From Rosellinia necatrix (Eukaryota; Ascomycota; Sordariomycetes; Xylariales; Xylariaceae), in assembly GCA_021209875.1 (NCBI GenBank), contig JAGYVD010000001.1, positions 4,464,001 through 4,528,000 on the forward strand: a stretch of 64,000 bases of DNA. The letters are read 5' to 3'. Below, in pieces: positions 58,642 through 64,000 of the stretch. The notes below the pieces were generated by a model, which saw only the letters and a program-made list of their open reading frames with translations, was not told the DNA's origin and did no database searches. The position numbers and the translations under genes were made by a program. Within the stretch, counting starts at the first letter, position 1; the number at the start of each line of letters is the position of its first letter.

Positions 58642-61426
58642 CTTGGACTAGCGACGACCTAGCTATATGGGGTTGGCGGACTTTTTTTCCCACAGGAGAC
58701 TTACACAAGAAACATTTAGCGTGGAGTTGTTTGGCGACAGGGTTTGTTTGACTGTCTCGTTTTGGTTTCTCTCGTATGGTTTGGAAACAGAACATCAGGT
58801 TGGTCTAGCCGATATACATCTGTAGGTTCAAAGGCTCGGGGCCTAGTAAGCTCAATGTTACGTTCAACGTCATGAGCGAAAACCCGATATTCGCCATTTT
58901 CTCCGGCCTCTCCCCTCCCCTCCCCCCCTCTCCTCGCAGGAATGATCACACTCACACGTTCTCTCTTCCTCACGCACGCCAGCGCTTGGGATTCGCGTGT
59001 CCCTCTTTAGTTCAGCTACCCCTCGAGCTTGATGTTGTTAGTATATCTAAGTAGCTTTCACATCCCGCCGCGTAAGTAGTCAATAACATGACAAAGATAT
59101 CAGAAGAAAGTCCTTATATTACATGTTCTCTATCTCAACTATCTACATGACCTTGCTCGCAGGAAGCAAGACAGAACATGCGCATAACGTATCGAGCTGA
59201 AAGCTGATACGCTGATGCATCTCACCTGGGTGGCAACTCGCCAAGCACTTTAGGTTTTTTCTCCCAATTTGGCCATGTCAGCCACCAACTGCGCTCGCCA
59301 AGGCCAACCGCGATCGCGAGCAGCCAACAACATCATCAAGTTAGGAAACCGTTGCGTTGGGCTTTTTTTTTTTTTTTTTTCTTGAGTGTGTAATAATGTT
59401 ATCCCCGTGCTGACGGAAGCTGGACCGGTCATGTTCAGATCTTCGCCGGAGGTTGGCCTCGGTTAGCTCCTCTCGCCGTGCTGTACGCCGGCCACGATAT
59501 AAGTCATTACGATCGAGGACAATCTCCGCGTCCTCGCGCGCTCTTGGCAGCTCCTTACCGTGTCAGCCGACCGATATTTCGCATCATACTTACGCATATT
59601 GTTGGCTGCGCCGAGGTGAGTGCACATCCCACATGTCTAGTAATGGAACATGACTCTCCTATATAGCTATCTATCTCCCTTTTAGCTCAACACAGCGATC
59701 CTTCCGATGAATGAATCGATCTCATCTGTAGGATTTCGGTAATACCGGCTCCTGATCCAAGGCACTCTAGATAACTGGAGGTAACTAACCCAGAGCCCGC
59801 CGCGCTGGCCGCGACAGCAGGGACGGCTATGTGCGGTATGTTGGTCAACTAGCTGTCCAAACACTAGTTATAACCGCAATTTCAACTTTTTTTCTCGTAA
59901 TTTTCTCCCCGCATCCTTCTGGGATGCTCTACCCTGTACTCGCGGGCTTTGGTTATAGTGCCAGGACGAATCCCTATGTTGAGTGATTTGTTTTATAACA
60001 CTTTCTGATGACTCCCTTCCTCGATGATTGGAATACTTCCTGAAACATGGGTATTTAAATTCCAGAGAAAGATAAGGGTATTTCCCCACCTACCGCGGCC
60101 AAAATACATATTACCTATCCCATGCCGTCTCAAGTTAGCACCGCAACCCTACTAGAAAATAAGTTCCTTCTGCTTCCATTTCGGCGATTCAATATAAAAA
60201 AAAAAAAAAAAAAAAATCGAGACTGTGAGACGACCTCCGGCGAGAGGGATTCGCAATTGTCGCCTTTCCTCGTTCTGACGCCATGTCTCGAAACTGGGAA
60301 TTAGCGACATGGGGGGAGGTAATAAGAGGAATCAGAGCAGACGCGACGTCGCCCTTTTTTTGCCCCTGGCTTATCGTCATATCGTAAACCGGGTAAATAA
60401 ATTCCGCCGAGTATATGATGTGTTTTGCGAGCCGTCGTGGCGTGGGGTGATGCTTACATGGATGATGCGCTGGGGATTGGCGTATCAGCGTGGCTGAGAA
60501 AACACACCTGACTGCCTGACTGACTGACTTTCTTGCAAAATACGAGGGAGTACCGTCTCTGGATGCCTTCCTATGCTGCTCGCGCAGCGGTAGAGCCACA
60601 GAGGGTGCTTATACTGGGCTATGCTACAACGTTCCGGTCTGCCGCGGGCGAATAGGGTCTCGCGTATGCCACCCGTCGGGGGTAAGACAAAGTCCCCCGC
60701 GGAGTATGGCGGCTGTATTTTAGAATTTGGGGGATTTGATATCAGCCCTAGTCATATCCGAAGCAAGTCGTCCCGATATGATATTCCACTAAAAGTGGGA
60801 GGGTTACTGGCAACTGGAACCACACGACCACTGGCAACAATAACATGGTAGCCTAGTGGAATGGTCCGTTAGTTCCCGAACTTCCGTCGTCCTATATGTA
60901 AACATCTGCGAGTCATCTCACACGAGTTCGTATTCAGTAAGGTACAACGACCTACCTAACCTAGATACTGATTCAAGCGGTATGCTTTTATGGTAGAGCC
61001 ACGTTTCATTGCTTACACGTTAAATCATCTAAAACCCGTTTGAGTGGTGTATATTTTATTTGACGAGGGAACGGTTCGGCCCATCTCCTACTTAAGGGTT
61101 CGGTTGGTATCTGTGAAGCTTCGTGTTTATGGCTTTTAGTACACGAGGTACGAGAGAAAAGCCAACCACAACGTAGCGGTAAAATAAGCTGGTGTGGCGA
61201 AACGGGCCTGTTCGTAACCAGATGCCTGCCGACTACCAACACCGCATTCTTGCCTCAGAATTTCTTTTACCATATCCCATAAACAGACCAAGTATTTCGC
61301 GCCAGCCATTTATCGTTTAACAAAGTACCCTGGAAACAAGAATTAGGTATACAATTACGAACGCCTCGCTGGTATTGCCATGTTATGAAATCCAGGGTTT
61401 TTGACACCCATTAGCGCAACTGCTCA
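58642..61426. other. 2.8-kb intergenic region, no gene seen
   Basis: It contains poly-T (59364-59381) and poly-A (60197-60217) runs. The ORFs at 59453-59666 and 60621-60851 have no recognisable domain. Confidence 0.5.
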
Positions 61427-63112
61427 CTATATAAGCAGATTGACCATGTGCTCGGGCCATGAGCCCCAGATCAAGGGTCTATCGCCGAGTCGCGCTGAGA
61501 CGGGCGCTAGAATGCGCAGCCGCCGACGTTTCTCGTCAACGTCTGCCACATATACGAAGCCCATGACATTCGCGTCATGTATGGCGTCCGGGGCATCGTG
61601 TACCGAGGCGCATGCTACTGCCAATACACAGTTCTGCATCATCATTGACGGCTCTGCTTTCTCGAGCATGTCTGTGTGTGGTTCCCCTTCATCGTATGTG
61701 ATACCGCCGCCATCTGTAGGTGGTTTGGATGACGCTTTAGGCAATAGTTAGCTATCCATTCTGGAACGAAACCCGGTTTTGGGGTGACGGCGGGGAATCT
61801 GGACGGGCGTACGAATGTACATGCCGCAGTCTGTATAGAATGTAAGAAAAAAAGAGGGTGGACGGAGGCTTGCACACTCACCCTCGCTAACTCTCCAGAT
61901 TGACACAGACGCAAAGTCGACCTGCTGCGTAAAAGGGCTCAGAGTCATCCTAGCGTTCCCAAAAAAGTACTCTCTGATAGCTGATTCGCGGATAGACTGC
62001 ATGAATGCTTCATCGCGCTCCATGACGCCCCCGGACTTGTCCAAACCGACAACTGTGACCGTCTCACCGACGCTCGTGGTCTGTCTTGCGAATCGCTTTT
62101 GCATCTCGCTGCTCACGCGCTCGGACCCGACCACGATGATAATATTAACCGAAAATTCGGCGACAATATGTGCGACAAAATCGTAATACGTAGTCGCCCT
62201 GGTACCGGCGGGAACGCCGCCGGTATCGATCAGCATACCGGCGCTCTTGACATCGGGGTCCTCCTCGAGCCTGGATGTCGCCGCAACGGCGAGCCGGCTG
62301 AGCAACCGCTTGTATAATTTTGGATTGGAGTCCGCTTGCGGCAAGCCGTAATAGTATGCTAACGGCAGCTTTACGGGTATCGGGTTGGCGCCGCTGCTGG
62401 GTAAACTGCCCCAGTCGGTGGTGATGTCGATGAGCGTCGCAAAAACGGCGGCGCTCAGAGTCCCCGGTAGCGTGAGCATGCCCTCCCGGGGATCCGTGTT
62501 CACGACGAGGGGTTGACGGCCCATGCGCGTGGCCCACGAGGTGAGAGTGCGCGTGAGGCTCGACTTGCCGGCGTTCGGGGGTCCCATAACGAGCACACGT
62601 GGCCCCATCTGTCCCGTTCTCTGAGCGGCAGCACGCAGCGACTCAAGCTTGAAGTGCAAGTTCAGGTAGCTAACAAGCGGCGTCTCGTCCGCGCTGGGCT
62701 CGGACATGTACGCATCGTATGTGCCTGAGGCGGGAGCCGTAATCTCGAGTGTGCAGCCATGCCAGGTATTGATCTTGGTCTTGGTCGCGGTGAAGGCGTA
62801 GGGGGTGTTGGGGGCGAGCTCTGTACCGTCCTTCTCCGCTGTTCCGGACAGAAGCTTTATCACCAGTATCGAGCCATGCGGGACATCGAACCGATACTCC
62901 CAAAATGGTTCGAGTGTTTGTGTTGTTGTGGGAGCCGGGGCGGCCGAGGCTGCGGTAGCGATTGGGGCAGCCTAAGAGCGATCATTAGTTAGCTAGGCAG
63001 GCTTTATGTACCGAGAGTGGCGAGCGAGAGAGTATGAGGGAGAAGCGAAAGAGGTAGGCAGGGTGTATGGACCTACTGTGGGAGCCAATTGCCCCAAGCC
63101 TGGAATCGACAT
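61427..63112 (-). CDS. CLP1: Clp1, polynucleotide kinase-like subunit of mRNA cleavage factor IA
   Basis: The exons are 63112-63077, 62971-61882 and 61713-61427, giving 470 residues with all joins in frame. The start MSIPGLGQLAPT is the conserved fungal Clp1 N-terminus, then LEPFWEYRFDVPHGSI and the N-terminal beta domain. The Walker A P-loop GPPNAGKSS is at about 142-150, followed by VVNTDPREGMLTLPGT and a Walker B-like DTGG. The C-terminal domain is in exon 3 (MLEKAEPSMMMQNCVLAVAC, then GFVYVADVD and LIWGSWPE). Clp1 works with Pcf11 in nuclear pre-mRNA 3'-end cleavage and polyadenylation; fungal Clp1 generally binds ATP but kinase activity is not assured. I chose the 61713 acceptor because an earlier one (near 61832) leads to an in-frame stop at 61748. 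Confidence 0.92.
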
Positions 63113-64000
63113 GATTTTTTAGTTCATTGCAGGAAAAGGAAGTGTGGGTTCGAGATATCTATGACAGAATCCAGAACGAAGCTCCAGTTTGGAGCAACGG
63201 ACCTCAGCAACTAGGTAAGTTCCAGGGGGGCTCCATAATACTACTTACGAAGTACATACATAAGTACTTATATAGTTACCCACTTTGCATTTATGGGGCG
63301 GATGATGATCTCATGTTACATAAGCAATTTAGCCTGCCTAAGCAATCTGGGGTACCTGTAAGTTACAGGTATGGTATGGTACCGTATATGGAGAACATGT
63401 GGGAAAATGATGTGACGGGAAGCTTTGAGCGGGTCGCTCCAAGTGGCAGTGACAAGTATCGTCATAATATATGTGATGTTTCCTCGAACTGTCGGCTTTC
63501 GTACTATGTAATTCGGATATATAGGTACCTGGTAGTATTGAAAGCTAAGCACACAAACAAGCAGCAAGGGAGCCAAGTAGATGGCAAGGGTGAGTTAGGC
63601 TTTACTCATTTAAAAATGGTCGACCGGTAGCTGCCGGGTAGATATATTAAAATACGAAATAGAAAGCTCTACTTCTCAAAAGCAAAGCCTCTGTCCTGGC
63701 GTGATCTCTTAGAGCAGGCAGTGAACTGGGTATCTATGCAAAAAAAAAAAAAAAAAACTCCGGATGACGATTATGGAACGCCTGTTCGCCTATCCTCCAC
63801 CAGGCATGTGGTATCTAGATGATATGCCTCCAAGCCTCATGCTTTTTCTGGGGCTCGGGCTTAAGCGTAATCTTCCCGGGGAGTCCGTTCTATACCGGTG
63901 CCAAAACGTCTAACCGTCTAATCGTACTTGTATAGCTTTTATTTAGTCCGAGAGTTTCTCGAAAATCTCAGCTAAGCTTCTAACACCGAGAAGGACCGCC
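63113..64000. other. Intergenic edge, no gene seen
   Basis: This is upstream of CLP1. It contains a short perfect palindrome (63353-63371) and a poly-A run (about 63740-63757). The plus-strand ORF at 63127-63630 has a random-looking translation. Confidence 0.5.

Noticed and set aside
7575..61427. A secondary-metabolite cluster built from the oxygenase, flavoprotein and SDR
   Set aside because: The genes are 7-33 kb apart with housekeeping genes between, and there is no NRPS, PKS or terpene synthase.
63127..63630. Plus-strand ORF of 167 codons upstream of CLP1
   Set aside because: The translation is irregular, spans a short palindrome and has no recognisable domain or splice structure.

Overview
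The window reads as nuclear DNA of a filamentous ascomycete, most likely a Sordariomycete. Genes on both strands are split by short introns (about 50-170 nt) with GTAAGT/GTATGT/GTGAGT-type donors, CTAAC-like branch sites and YAG acceptors. The families are fungal, and long intergenic stretches are full of short tandem repeats. The lineage below class level is a guess. I placed exon joins by hand. For eight genes with introns the total coding length is a multiple of three and the reading frame stays open across every join.

Layout. 1-690 (-) is the 5' part of a CmcJ/AsaB-type oxygenase that runs off the window. 1475-1774 (-) is a small His-rich protein. 2794-3502 (-) is a secreted protein carrying an M15-like zinc-peptidase signature. 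5354-6615 (+) is a broken PD-(D/E)XK nuclease-like gene. 7575-8752 (+) is a GliT-like thioredoxin-reductase-fold flavoprotein. 8.75-17.1 kb holds no gene I can support. 17146-20739 (+) is LST4; 21373-22874 (-) is HIS2; 24339-27011 (+) is an RBM26/27-type RNA-binding protein; 27902-28282 (-) is a small orphan; 29202-30895 (-) is a ZRC1/COT1-type zinc transporter; 33362-34617 (+) is a short-chain dehydrogenase; 35208-40763 (+) is IML1; 44730-46592 (+) is a VCX1-type Ca2+/H+ exchanger; 49650-51834 (-) is a PTR2-type peptide transporter; 57097-58641 (+) is a fungal protein of unknown function, possibly nuclease-like; 61427-63112 (-) is CLP1.

How the genes relate. LST4 and IML1 are subunits of two different GAP complexes acting on Rag GTPases upstream of TORC1 at the vacuole. 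ZRC1 and VCX1 are vacuolar ion transporters, and PTR2 imports peptides, so several central genes concern nutrient sensing and vacuolar storage. HIS2 acts in histidine synthesis; CLP1 and the RBM26-like protein act in 3'-end formation and RNA surveillance. There is no convincing biosynthetic cluster. The accessory signals are the broken nuclease-like gene, a second nuclease-like family member, a secreted M15-like protein, a long hairpin, a diverged tandem duplication and a dispersed CCTA/TAGG palindromic motif.
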